DNA of 41,072 nucleotides from the NCBI GenBank assembly GCA_964487445.1, contig CAZAQG010000007.1, positions 1 to 41,072 of the forward strand, written 5' to 3'. The DNA comes from BMS3Abin12 sp964487445. Its GTDB lineage: Bacteria; Pseudomonadota; Gammaproteobacteria; 21-64-14. The translations under genes and the position numbers were made by a program. This document shows positions 25,391-34,525 of the stretch, piece after piece. Under the pieces are notes generated by a model. That model was not told the DNA's origin, searched no databases, and saw only the letters and a program-made list of their open reading frames with translations. Every line of letters starts with the position of its first letter. The first letter of the stretch is position 1.

Positions 25391-26026
25391 TCAGATGAAC
25401 AGCGTGACGTCCGCCTCCTGGGCCATGGGCAGGAACGACGCCGCACCGACGTAGTCCTGGACCTCCGGGATGAGCTGCTCACGATCGTAGCCGAACAACT
25501 CCACGGTCATCTGGCAGGCGATCATCTTGACGTCCGCCTCGATGCACAGATCCCGCAGCTCGGTTACCGAAGCGACACCGCAGTTCTTGATCGTCTTCTT
25601 CATCAAGCTGGTGGCAAACGTCTCGAAGCCCGGGATGTTGGCCATGAGCAGATTCGGCATGTTCCACTTGATACGCTGGAACCACTTGGGCCCGAACGGC
25701 ATCTTCATCGGCATGGCCGGGTTGCCGAGCGGGCTGATGTTCTCGTTGTAGTCCTTGAGCAGCAGGCTCAGGCCGTAGAACGTGAAAAAGATCGCCACGT
25801 CCCAGCTCAGCGCCGCCGCCGTCGAGGCGAGGATGAACGGGGGATAGGCCCAATCCAGCGTGCCCTTGGTCGCGATGATGGTCATGGACGAGGTCTTGTT
25901 CGACTCGATCTCCTTGAGCTTCTTCGGAAGCATCTCGTCGAGGCGCTTGCTGATCAATTCGTCGAGCCGGCCATTCAGCTTCTCCACGAGCTGATCGGTC
26001 TGCACGTTCTCTGCAGTTGTAGACAT
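25391..26026 (-). CDS. DsrE2-type DsrE/DsrF/DrsH-like sulfur-trafficking protein
   Basis: A 211-residue protein of the DsrE/F superfamily, longer than soluble DsrE because of an N-terminal helix (QTDQLVEKLNGRLDELISKR, coiled-coil-like) and a hydrophobic stretch (about 60-90). The DsrE-fold motifs are ATKGTLDWAYPPFILASTAA, AIFFTFYGLSLLL and KMIACQMTVELFGY. Cys171 fits the conserved persulfide-carrying Cys; Cys149 and Cys161 are additional. DsrE2 proteins work with TusA and rhodaneses in sulfur oxidation, but none of those genes is adjacent. ATG at 26026 has AGGAGG 8 nt upstream. Confidence 0.85.
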   Translation of the reverse strand: MSTTAENVQTDQLVEKLNGRLDELISKRLDEMLPKKLKEIESNKTSSMTIIATKGTLDWAYPPFILASTAAALSWDVAIFFTFYGLSLLLKDYNENISPLGNPAMPMKMPFGPKWFQRIKWNMPNLLMANIPGFETFATSLMKKTIKNCGVASVTELRDLCIEADVKMIACQMTVELFGYDREQLIPEVQDYVGAASFLPMAQEADVTLFI

Positions 26027-26216
26027 GTGGTGCTCCTCCTTCTCGGTTCTGATCTCGGTTACCGGTTCGGCGCGGTTCTCTCCCACAGGCCTGTCTTACC
26101 AGCGCAAGTCCGCAGCCCGCGTCCACTCCCGTGGGGGGGCCGGTCGAAGCCAGCCATAACCTAACGAACGGTGAGGCATATTTTTTCATTCCACATTATT
26201 AGGGACACCTCTCAGG

Positions 26217-26501
26217 AGTCGACATCCTCCCCCACCTGAAGTCGGGGGATTCCTACGGCACCCGGGTACGGCATCGAGTCGCACCCAAGTCGCTTCGGTG
26301 GGTTCCTGCTTCGCAGAGCGGCTTATCGCGATTTCTCTCCACAGGCGTTACTTCCGGCATGTCCTGCCGTAGGTTGCCTTGGGCAACTTGCGCATTATAG
26401 GACGGCTGCGCCGCCCGCGCTATCCTTCCTTCTCCGCCCGGAACCGCAGGGCCCGACGCGGCCGGAGCCGCTTGCCGCGCCCGGAAATCTGCTTGTCGCA
26501 C
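26217..26501 (-). mobile_element. Decayed 3' end of an IS200/IS605-type (TnpB) element
   Basis: The minus strand carries a TnpB-like C-terminal reading frame followed by a subterminal imperfect hairpin (CCCCC at 26229-26233 against GGGGG at 26244-26248) and the terminal wording GGGGGAGGATGTC. That layout is the right end of IS200/IS605-type elements. The left end, tnpA and most of tnpB are absent. It separates dsrE2 from trpD and has left an AT-rich junction on both sides. Confidence 0.7.
26253..26501 (-). pseudogene. TnpB C-terminal remnant
   Basis: An 82-codon frame whose last about 45 residues (QGNLRQDMPEVTPVE, then EAGTHRSDLG) resemble the region after the zinc ribbon in TnpB proteins of IS605/IS1341-type elements, ending directly before the element's terminal hairpin. 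No RuvC motif (D-E-D) or CxxC zinc ribbon remains. The first about 30 residues are unrelated Ala/Arg-rich sequence. It is not expected to be functional as protein. Confidence 0.6.
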
Positions 26502-26602
26502 AATCCGGAACTGATTGTATAATCGAGACTTTTGCTACTTAGATTAGGCATTCCGGCCGGATTCCAGGTCCGGTCGCGGGGACCCCCGCGGTTCGCCTCG
26601 TA

Positions 26603-27622
26603 CTACCCGGCCGACCGGCCGAAGGCCGCCAGGCGATCGAGCACCGCCGCCGCGCGCCCGGTGCGCAACGCCGCGCGGGCCGCCCGGACCCCCGCCTCCA
26701 ATCCGCCGACCACCCCGGCCACGTACAGCGCCGCACCGGCATTGAGCACCACGATATCCCGGGCCGGTCCCGGTCGGTCCTCCAGCACCTCGCGGATCCG
26801 CATCAGGCTCTCGTCGCGATCGTGTACCACCAGGGCGTCCAGCGGCGCCGGCGTGATTCCGAGACGCTCCGGGTTCAGAAGATAGGTCTCGATGCGCCCG
26901 TCGCGCAACTCCGCCACGCGGGTCGGAGCCCCGATACTGATCTCATCGAGACCGTCCTCCGCGTGCACCACCATCACGTGGCGACTGCCCATCCGCGCCA
27001 GGACGCGAGCGAGCGGCTCCACCCACTCGGGCGCGAACACCCCCACCACCTGGTTGGGCGCACCGGCCGGGTTGGTAAGCGGACCCAGCAAATTGAACAG
27101 CGTGCGCACCCCCACCTCGCGGCGCGGTCCCACCGCGTGGCGCATGGCGCCGTGGTGGCGCGGCGCGAACAGGAACCCGACCCCCACTTCCCGGATACAC
27201 CGCCCCACGGCCTCGGCATCCAGTTCGAGATCGACTCCGGCCGCCTCCAGCACGTCGGCGCTCCCCGAGCGGCTGGAGACGGAGCGGTTACCGTGCTTGG
27301 CCACGTGCGCCCCGCCGGCGGCCGCGACCAGGGCACTGGCGGTGGAGATGTTGAAGGTACCCGTAGCGTCGCCGCCGGTCCCGCAGGTATCGACCAGATG
27401 GGGGACGTCGACCTCGACGCGGGTGGCCAGCGAGCGCATGACCCCGGCCGCCGCGGTGATCTCCTCGACGCTCTCGCCCTTGAGCCGTAGCGCCACGAGG
27501 AACGCGCCGATCTGCGCCGGCGTCGCGGCGCCCGACATGACGGCGCCCATCACCGCCGTCATCTCTTCCGCGCTCAGGTCGCGACCCTCCACGACCGCGC
27601 GTATCGCCTGCTGCATGTCCAT
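26603..27622 (-). CDS. trpD: Anthranilate phosphoribosyltransferase
   Basis: A 339-residue enzyme joining anthranilate to PRPP in tryptophan synthesis. The PRPP-binding motif DTCGTGGDATGTFNISTA (about 83-100), KHGNRSVSSRSGSADVLEAAG and LFNLLGPLTNPA are all present, and the length is usual. It lies 64 bp downstream of trpG in the same direction. trpC, which normally follows trpD in gammaproteobacteria, is missing; the decayed TnpB element stands there instead. Confidence 0.96.
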   Translation of the reverse strand: MDMQQAIRAVVEGRDLSAEEMTAVMGAVMSGAATPAQIGAFLVALRLKGESVEEITAAAGVMRSLATRVEVDVPHLVDTCGTGGDATGTFNISTASALVAAAGGAHVAKHGNRSVSSRSGSADVLEAAGVDLELDAEAVGRCIREVGVGFLFAPRHHGAMRHAVGPRREVGVRTLFNLLGPLTNPAGAPNQVVGVFAPEWVEPLARVLARMGSRHVMVVHAEDGLDEISIGAPTRVAELRDGRIETYLLNPERLGITPAPLDALVVHDRDESLMRIREVLEDRPGPARDIVVLNAGAALYVAGVVGGLEAGVRAARAALRTGRAAAVLDRLAAFGRSAG

Positions 27623-27686
27623 GCGGGTCTCGAATCGCCGGGTTGTGCGACGGAGGGGGAACGGCCCTGCGCCTGCGGCGCGCGGC

Positions 27687-28265
<579 letters not shown>

Positions 28266-28386
28266 GGGTCATCACCGGGTCCCGATCGCGCCCGACTCCG
28301 CGCCTCGCCCGGCCGGGCCGGGCCGGCACGGGCTTCGATTGTCCGCCGAACGACACCGAAACGGAACCCCGCACCGTGGGACGCCG

Positions 28387-28486
28387 NNNNNNNNNNNNNN
28401 NNNNNNNNNNNNNNNNNNNNNNNNNNNNNNNNNNNNNNNNNNNNNNNNNNNNNNNNNNNNNNNNNNNNNNNNNNNNNNNNNNNNNN
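28387..28486. other. Assembly gap (100 N)
   Basis: Exactly 100 undetermined bases, the conventional placeholder for a scaffold gap of unknown length. It lies where trpE might be found upstream of trpG. Only about 18 bp separate the gap from the ampE stop on the other side. Confidence 0.98.
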
Positions 28487-28504
28487 GTGTAACCGGCGCG
28501 CGGA

Positions 28505-29374
28505 TCATCCCGCCCAGCCGGCGAGCGTCAGCAACGCCAGCACCGTGAGCCACACCAGCAGCGCGCGATGTACCAGGCGCAGGCCGTCGGCCAGCTGCGC
28601 CGCGCTCGGCGCGCCGGGTCCCTCGGCGTCCAGATGCAATGCCCCGAATCCGGTATAGACCAATACCCCCGGCGAGGTGTCGAGCACCCCCTCGCGGCGG
28701 CTCTCCCGGGAGCGACGCCACCCCTGCCAGGCCCCGTCGAAGCTGCCGGACAAGGCATAGCACAGGGCCAACAGCCGGGCCGGGATCCATTCCATCACCT
28801 CGAAGAAGAACCGCGCCGCAGACGCGAAACCAACCCCGAACCGAGCCTCGTCGACACGCCGGAGGACCGCCGCCATCCGGTACAGGGCGGCGCCCACCGC
28901 GCCCAGCAACACGAACCAGAAAAACACCCCGAACAACCGCTCGTCGGCCTGCTCCAGGAGCCCGGCCAGCACCGCCCGATCACGCAGCCGCGGATCGTCC
29001 GGCGCCGCCTCGCCCAGGAACCGCCCGGCGATACGCCGCGCGCGCGCCTCATCGCCCGCTTCGCGCGCCTCCAGGTAAGGCTCCAGATCCTCGGCCAAGT
29101 CGCGCGGCCCGATGCAGTAGAGCAGCACCACGATGGCGAACAGGAAACCCGGCAACCCGAACAGAAAGGCGCCGAACAGACCTTGGAGCAGCGCGACCGC
29201 GACGCCCGCGGGCACGACCACCAGGGCCACCGCCGCCGGGCCTTCCCACTCGGAACCGAATCGCTCCCGCAGCCACCCGGCATAGCGCTCGAACCACCCG
29301 GGGTCGCGCAGTTCCTGGAGGTGCCCCAGGAAGTACTCCAGCAGGAGAACGATCAGGATGGCGATAAGGTTCAT
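28505..29374 (-). CDS. ampE: AmpE-like inner membrane protein
   Basis: A 289-residue polytopic membrane protein of the AmpE family, linked with AmpD in beta-lactamase regulation; its molecular role is unresolved (a signalling or CobD-like fold has been suggested). Four to five hydrophobic helices are visible: MNLIAILIVLLLEYFLGHL, a VALVVVPAGVAVALLQGLFG pair (about 48-88), FGVFFWFVLLGAVGAALY (about 152-170) and the C-terminus. ATG at 29374 fits the family N-terminus. It follows ampD by 148 bp in the same direction. Confidence 0.85.
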   Translation of the reverse strand: MNLIAILIVLLLEYFLGHLQELRDPGWFERYAGWLRERFGSEWEGPAAVALVVVPAGVAVALLQGLFGAFLFGLPGFLFAIVVLLYCIGPRDLAEDLEPYLEAREAGDEARARRIAGRFLGEAAPDDPRLRDRAVLAGLLEQADERLFGVFFWFVLLGAVGAALYRMAAVLRRVDEARFGVGFASAARFFFEVMEWIPARLLALCYALSGSFDGAWQGWRRSRESRREGVLDTSPGVLVYTGFGALHLDAEGPGAPSAAQLADGLRLVHRALLVWLTVLALLTLAGWAG

Positions 29375-29522
29375 GGGTCTGGGCTCGCGGCATGCTCGGT
29401 CGTGGTCGGAAAGGGTCCGGCCGCGGCGGCCGGATCCCGCATCGGTGCGCGCCGCCGCGTATCCATCGGCGCATGATGCCAATTCGGCGCGGCGAATGCC
29501 ACGCCGGCCGCGGCGTCCCGGA

Positions 29523-30080
29523 TCAGGGGCGCCCCGCCAGCAGTCCGCGCAGGCGCGCCCAGTCGAAGATCGGCCACGGATCGCTCTTGCGCCCGGGTGC
29601 GATGTCGCCGTGGCCCACGATACGCTCCGGGCGGATGCCGGGATAGACCTCCATCAAGGCCCCGATGACTTGCGCGAGACGATGGTACTGGGCCGCCTCG
29701 TACCGCGTGTGGTCGGCCCCCTCCAGCTCGACGCCGACGGAGAAGTCGTTGCAGCGCGTGCGCCCGCCATAGCGGGACTCGCCTGCGTGCCAGGCGCGCA
29801 GGTGGAACGGCACATACTGCACCGTTTCCCCGTCACGCCGGATCAGCAGGTGCGCCGAGACGGCGGCACCGGCGATGGTGCGGAAATAGGGATGGGCATC
29901 GGCGGGCAGGCGATTGCAGAACAAGGCGTCGATCCACGGCCCGCCGAACTCCCCGGGCGGCAGGCTGATACCGTGGACGACGACCAAGTCGATCGCCGCC
30001 CCCGGCGGGCGCGCGTCGCAGTTGGGCGAGGGCACGCAACGCGCATCGCCGATCCAGCCGCTGTCGGGATCCACCCTCAC
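29523..30080 (-). CDS. ampD: 1,6-anhydro-N-acetylmuramyl-L-alanine amidase AmpD
   Basis: A 185-residue cytosolic zinc amidase that recycles peptidoglycan fragments and so controls AmpR-type signalling. The zinc ligands are visible as His36 in VVVHGISLPPGEFGGPWID, His157 in GHGDIAPGRKSDP and Asp167. The catalytic-type Glu lies in VGVELEG (about 118), and AHLLIRRDGETVQYVPF is the family core. Two GTG starts compete: 30080, with GGAGG only 4 nt away, and 30074, with better spacing. Its start lies 18 bp after the egtD stop, so the genes are likely cotranscribed. Confidence 0.95.
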   Translation of the reverse strand: MRVDPDSGWIGDARCVPSPNCDARPPGAAIDLVVVHGISLPPGEFGGPWIDALFCNRLPADAHPYFRTIAGAAVSAHLLIRRDGETVQYVPFHLRAWHAGESRYGGRTRCNDFSVGVELEGADHTRYEAAQYHRLAQVIGALMEVYPGIRPERIVGHGDIAPGRKSDPWPIFDWARLRGLLAGRP

Positions 30081-30098
30081 GGGGCCTCCGGGGCGCCC

Positions 30099-31100
30099 TC
30101 AGTCCGGGCGCGCCAGCACCAGCGAGAAATACCCGTCCGGCGGGGCATAGTGGGCGTCCACGCGCATCCGCGCCGCGCCCAGGAGCGATTCCAGGGAGTC
30201 CGGGGTGAACTTGCAGCTGATCTCGGTCAGGATGCGCTCACCCTCCGCCAGCCCGATGCACTCGCCCAACGCCCTCAGCCGCACCGTCTGGGGGCGCGTC
30301 GAGACGAGATACATCTCGATCCGCTCGCGATCCTCGCGGTACACGGCCTCGTGCCGGAAGGACTCGACCACGAAGTCGGCGCCCAGTCGCCGGTTGAGCA
30401 CGTGCAGCAGGTTGCGGTTGAACTCGGCGGTGACGCCCTGCGCATCGTTGTAGGCGGCCCGAAGCACCGCGGGGTCCTTGACGCGATCGGCGCCCAACAG
30501 CAGGCGATCCCCCGGGGCCATGATCGCGTGCAACTCGCGCAGCAGCGCGACGGCCTCGGCGCGATCGAAGTTGCCGATCGTGCCGCCCAGGAACACGAAC
30601 AGGCGGCGCCCGTCGGGCGCCGGCAGGTGCCGGAGTCCGCCGCAGTAGTCGCCGAGCAGGGGATGGATCGTCAACCAGTCATAGCGTCCGGAGAGTTCGG
30701 CGCCGGCGGCGAGCAGCATTTCCTCGCAGACGTCGAACGGCCAATAGATGGGCGTGCGCCGCCCGCCCTCGCAGGCGGCGAGCAGGTGACGGGTCTTGCG
30801 CGAGGCGCCGCTGCCCAGCTCCAGAATGTGCTCGGGGCGCGCCTGGGCGATGATCGTCGCGGCGTGGCGCGCCAGCAGCACGCCCTCGGTCCGCGTCGGG
30901 TAGTACTCGGGTGTGCGACAGATCGCATCGAACAGGCGCGAGCCGCGTTCATCGTAGAAATACTTGGAGGGAAGGCTGCGCGGGCGGTGTAACAGGCCGC
31001 GGCGGGCATCTTCCGCCAAACCCGCGACCGGGCGCGCCGACGGCACTACCCGACAACGTAACGCGTCGGTCTTCGGTGCCGCCCTGCCGCTGATTGCCAT
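30099..31100 (-). CDS. egtD: L-histidine N-alpha-methyltransferase EgtD
   Basis: A 333-residue SAM-dependent enzyme that trimethylates histidine to hercynine, the first step of ergothioneine synthesis. The motifs RSLPSKYFYDERGSRLFD, PTRTEGVLL, LELGSGASRKTRHLL and VFLGGTIGNF are those of the EgtD/DUF2260 family, and the length is right. ATG at 31100 is chosen because AGGAGGG stands 6 nt upstream; longer starts lack one. egtC is divergently transcribed 110 bp away. egtB, which performs the C-S bond step, is not in the window. Confidence 0.94.
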   Translation of the reverse strand: MAISGRAAPKTDALRCRVVPSARPVAGLAEDARRGLLHRPRSLPSKYFYDERGSRLFDAICRTPEYYPTRTEGVLLARHAATIIAQARPEHILELGSGASRKTRHLLAACEGGRRTPIYWPFDVCEEMLLAAGAELSGRYDWLTIHPLLGDYCGGLRHLPAPDGRRLFVFLGGTIGNFDRAEAVALLRELHAIMAPGDRLLLGADRVKDPAVLRAAYNDAQGVTAEFNRNLLHVLNRRLGADFVVESFRHEAVYREDRERIEMYLVSTRPQTVRLRALGECIGLAEGERILTEISCKFTPDSLESLLGAARMRVDAHYAPPDGYFSLVLARPD

Positions 31101-31210
31101 CTGCGTCCCTCCTGTGGATGCCATTTTCCGGTGCATTAGGCTACCATCCCCCCGAGGGCGCAGGAAGGATGCCGGGCAGGGTACCGGGACGCGCCCGCCG
31201 AGGAGCGGAC

Positions 31211-31990
31211 ATGTGTCGCATCGCCGCCTACATCGGACCGGAAATCAGCCTGCAGCGGTTCATCGAGGAGCCGTCCCACAGCCTCGTGGAGCAGGCGGGG
31301 GAATCCCGCGAACTGCTGTATGGGACCTCCAACGCGGACGGCTACGGCGTCGGCTGGCACGATCCGCAGGGACGCCCGGCGGTGTACACCAATCCGCAGC
31401 CGATCTGGTCCGACGTCAATCTTCCGCACCTCGGGCGCAGCCTATACCGTCCGTTGTGGCTGGCCATCGTGCGCAGCGCCACCGCCGGGTTTCCGGTCAA
31501 CCAGGCGAACACGCCGCCGTTCGTCGACGGGCGTCTGCTCTACGCGCATAACGGTTTCGTGCGCGACTTCGGCACGCGGCTGCGCCCGTTGATCTGCCGG
31601 TACCTGACCCCGGAGATCGCGGCCGACGTCCGCGGCAATACCGACTCGGAGTACCTGTTCGCACTGTTGCGCCACTTGGCGGCCGGTGATCCCGGCATGC
31701 CGTTGGAGGAGGTGCTGGGAGAATTCTTCGCGCTCCTGCAGGACTGGGTGGAAGATCGGCCCGCGCTGCTCAACGTCGCATTGAGCGACGGGCACCGCGT
31801 GTACGCGGCGCGGCACGCCTTCAATCACGCCTGCCCTTCGCTGTACTACACGACCGACGACGACCTGTTTCCGGACGGACAGGTGGTGGCCTCGGAACCG
31901 CTCACCGACGGCGGCTTCTGGCAGCCGGTCCCGGAACACCACCTGCTGATCCTGGACGCGGACGAGCCCCCGCGACTGTTGGGCCTATGA
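31211..31990 (+). CDS. egtC: Ergothioneine biosynthesis amidohydrolase EgtC
   Basis: A 259-residue class II (Ntn) glutamine-amidotransferase-fold enzyme that removes the gamma-glutamyl group in the EgtB-EgtC route. The nucleophile Cys2 follows the start in MCRIAAYIG. Further family segments are SNADGYGVGWHD, VRSATAGFPVN, LLYAHNGFVRDF and VVASEPLTD. ATG at 31211 has GAGGAG 5 nt upstream. The divergent egtD supports the ergothioneine reading over a generic YafJ-like amidotransferase. Confidence 0.88.
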   Translation: MCRIAAYIGPEISLQRFIEEPSHSLVEQAGESRELLYGTSNADGYGVGWHDPQGRPAVYTNPQPIWSDVNLPHLGRSLYRPLWLAIVRSATAGFPVNQANTPPFVDGRLLYAHNGFVRDFGTRLRPLICRYLTPEIAADVRGNTDSEYLFALLRHLAAGDPGMPLEEVLGEFFALLQDWVEDRPALLNVALSDGHRVYAARHAFNHACPSLYYTTDDDLFPDGQVVASEPLTDGGFWQPVPEHHLLILDADEPPRLLGL

Positions 31991-32078
31991 TCCGAGGGGC
32001 GGTGGCCGTTGCACGGCGTCGGCCCGCACACCCGATCCCCGCTCCGTCCGTGCCTGCACAACTCCCATCTTCCCGGAA

Positions 32079-32103
32079 CGCACCACCCGTTCGCCGGGGT
32101 GCG
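32079..32103. terminator. Possible bidirectional stem-loop between convergent genes
   Basis: CGCACCACCCG and CCGGGGTGCG pair (one bulged A) around a TTCG loop. It lies between egtC (ends 31990) and the convergent DUF1631 gene (ends 32120). There is no T-tract, so intrinsic termination is doubtful. Confidence 0.35.
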
Positions 32104-32119
32104 CCCGGCGCTACGCCGC

Positions 32120-34525
32120 TCAGGCGCGCGCCTTGCGCAGGTTGGAGATCACCGCCTCCAGGGCCTTGTCGAACAGCAACCCTTCGTCGAGGATGTCCGC
32201 GGTGCCGCATCGCATTTCCATGGCCAAGCCGTGCAAACTCTTCTCGGCGACCTTGAATCCTGCGCGATTGACGAAGATGAACTTGTCCGCGCGCTCGATC
32301 CGTGCCGAGAGCTTGGTATGCACGCTCGCCCCGCCGGGTTCCGTAAACTCGAACCAAGTCCCGAGCGCGATCCCACGCAGGCGCCGGACGTGCTCGTCGT
32401 CCTCCGCCGAAACCTCGGTACCGGCCGCCTCCGGATCCGGATCCCCGCACAGGACGATCTCCTCCACGTCCCCGCCCTCGGGATCCGCGTCCCAGTCGCC
32501 GCCGGCCTCCGGCAGATCGAGAACGGCCACCGGCTCCGGCAGGGTCTCGGACGCCGCAGTCTGCGCCGGTGCGCAATCCTCGGACCGCGGTTCGTCCACC
32601 GAGGGCGCGGAAGCGGTGTCTTCCGCTTCCGCCTCGGCCTGTGCGCCCGCCGGTTCCGCACGCACAGCCCCGCCCGCCGTGAACGCCGTGTCCTTGACGC
32701 ACTCGATATGACACTCCTGGAGCGCCTGGAAATAGGTGCCGAGCTGCCGGGACGGCATCGAGATGCGCGCCAATCCCCGGCGCAGGTCGCGCAATAGTTC
32801 GGGGATCGCGCCAATCAGCCGCTTGCGCGCCTCGTAGTCGGCCTTCGGCTCGACGCTCCACAGCACCCGCTCCACGACTCCAACGGCGCCATCCCAATCA
32901 GCGGGGTCGGCCTGCTCGTCGAGCGCGATCTCGGTGAGCACTTCCATCCAGGCGTCGTGCAGCAACGCCGCGACGGCCGCCGGCGGATCGCGCCCCTCGA
33001 GACACCGGGCGATCGTCGTGCGGGCGCGTTCGCGGGCGGCGGCCACCGGATCCGCGTCCGGACCGGGTTCGGGCGCGGTCGCCGCCTCGGGTGCGATGTC
33101 GCGGCGGTACGCCTCCAGCACCTGCACGAAGACGCCGACATCGTCTTCGAACTCCTGCAGGATCCGGTCCACGGCCTCGGCGGCACACCGGTACACGGCC
33201 TCGGGCGCATCGGTGTCGGCCACGGCCTGCGCGAGTTCGTTCAGCAGTTGCCGCGCCGGGTGCCGACGACTGCCGAAGAACGACTTGTCCAGGAACGCCA
33301 CCTTGACCATGGGGATCTGGAGCTGCGCCAGCAGCGCCTTGGCACGATCGGGCAGCGCGCCATCGCCGAGAATGAAGTCGAACAGCATGGCGACGATGTC
33401 GATGATGTCCTCATCGGCCCGCCCGAGCGCCTTGCCGAATCCGCCCCCCGGTAGCTGCGCAAGCGCACCGCTCAGGGCGGTGCGCAGTTCCACCGGCCCC
33501 AGGGCGTGCGCCTCCCCCTCGGGCAGCGGGAGCCGATGGCCGGTCTGCAGCAGGCTGAGCGCCCGGAGCACGTCGCCCGGCGCGTAGGCCGCGCTCATGC
33601 CGACGCCGATCGCGGCACCCGGCGGGTTGCCGCCCGGTGCCGCCCCGCGCCGGTCGGCGAGCAGCGTCTGCAGCGCCCCGAAGACCTCGCCGTCCTCACC
33701 GGCGGCATAGACGCAGGGATCCTCCCCGACCCCTGCGAGGGGCGCGCCCGGGTCGCCGTCGCGCGCTCGATACACACCGGCCGTCGCGCGCGCTCCCGGC
33801 ACTTTGAGCTTGATGTGCGGCAACACACCGGCGTTGATGAGCAGATGATTGAGCTGGGTGTAGAGTTCGCCCAGCGCCTCCATCACCGACTTGTCGAAGA
33901 GCTTGTAGACCACCAGCTTGGCGCGGACCTCGAGATCCAGTACCTGCCCCGCGCGGCGAAAGGCCCCGCACAGGCGCAGGGGATCCACGGGGCCGGCCCC
34001 TTCATCGAGCCCGACCCCGGGCAAGAGGTGTTCCAGGCGCGCCCGCAACTGCGCGAGGGCCTGGGCGTGGCGGGAACGCGCCTTGCCGACCATGCCGTCG
34101 ACCGCCAACGACTCCTCCAGGTCATCGTGCCCGACCAGCGAGAGTTCCTCGCACGAACCGTCGGCGACCTCGCGCTCACCGCCCGCCGGCGCGGTGACGG
34201 CGGGTCGACGACGCAGGGCACGGAAGCCGTCCAGCACATCGGCGCGGAAGCGGGCCTCCATCTCGCCGCGCTTGAGGCGCACTTCGCGCATCGAGTCGAA
34301 GTATAGGCTCTGTACGAGGTTGCTCTCGGCCTTGTCGGCGAGCGCGAACAGGGCGTCATCGGTGTTGTCGAGCATCGCCGCGAACAACTCGGTCACGCGA
34401 TGCACGAATTGATCCTGCAGGTCCTGAAGGAGCCGCCGCGTCGTGGAATTTTCGTCCTTGGCGGGTACCTTGTCCGGGTCCGCGAAGTAGACGATGTTCT
34501 GGTCGGTGCTCATAGCGTTCACCAT
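32120..34525 (-). CDS. DUF1631 family protein
   Basis: An 801-residue cytosolic protein of the gammaproteobacterial DUF1631 family, of unknown function. The N-terminal helical part is typical (LFAAMLDNTDDALFALADKA, SNLVQSLYFDSMREVRLK), as is VAFLDKSFFGSRRHPARQLL in the middle. The last about 100 residues form a PilZ-like beta domain (LGTWFEFTEPGG, FIFVNRAGFKVAEKS), preceded by a long acidic linker, so c-di-GMP binding is conceivable. The start is MVNAMSTDQ at 34525 or MSTDQ at 34513; neither has a clear Shine-Dalgarno. It is divergent from nhaA. Confidence 0.88.
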   Translation of the reverse strand: MVNAMSTDQNIVYFADPDKVPAKDENSTTRRLLQDLQDQFVHRVTELFAAMLDNTDDALFALADKAESNLVQSLYFDSMREVRLKRGEMEARFRADVLDGFRALRRRPAVTAPAGGEREVADGSCEELSLVGHDDLEESLAVDGMVGKARSRHAQALAQLRARLEHLLPGVGLDEGAGPVDPLRLCGAFRRAGQVLDLEVRAKLVVYKLFDKSVMEALGELYTQLNHLLINAGVLPHIKLKVPGARATAGVYRARDGDPGAPLAGVGEDPCVYAAGEDGEVFGALQTLLADRRGAAPGGNPPGAAIGVGMSAAYAPGDVLRALSLLQTGHRLPLPEGEAHALGPVELRTALSGALAQLPGGGFGKALGRADEDIIDIVAMLFDFILGDGALPDRAKALLAQLQIPMVKVAFLDKSFFGSRRHPARQLLNELAQAVADTDAPEAVYRCAAEAVDRILQEFEDDVGVFVQVLEAYRRDIAPEAATAPEPGPDADPVAAARERARTTIARCLEGRDPPAAVAALLHDAWMEVLTEIALDEQADPADWDGAVGVVERVLWSVEPKADYEARKRLIGAIPELLRDLRRGLARISMPSRQLGTYFQALQECHIECVKDTAFTAGGAVRAEPAGAQAEAEAEDTASAPSVDEPRSEDCAPAQTAASETLPEPVAVLDLPEAGGDWDADPEGGDVEEIVLCGDPDPEAAGTEVSAEDDEHVRRLRGIALGTWFEFTEPGGASVHTKLSARIERADKFIFVNRAGFKVAEKSLHGLAMEMRCGTADILDEGLLFDKALEAVISNLRKARA

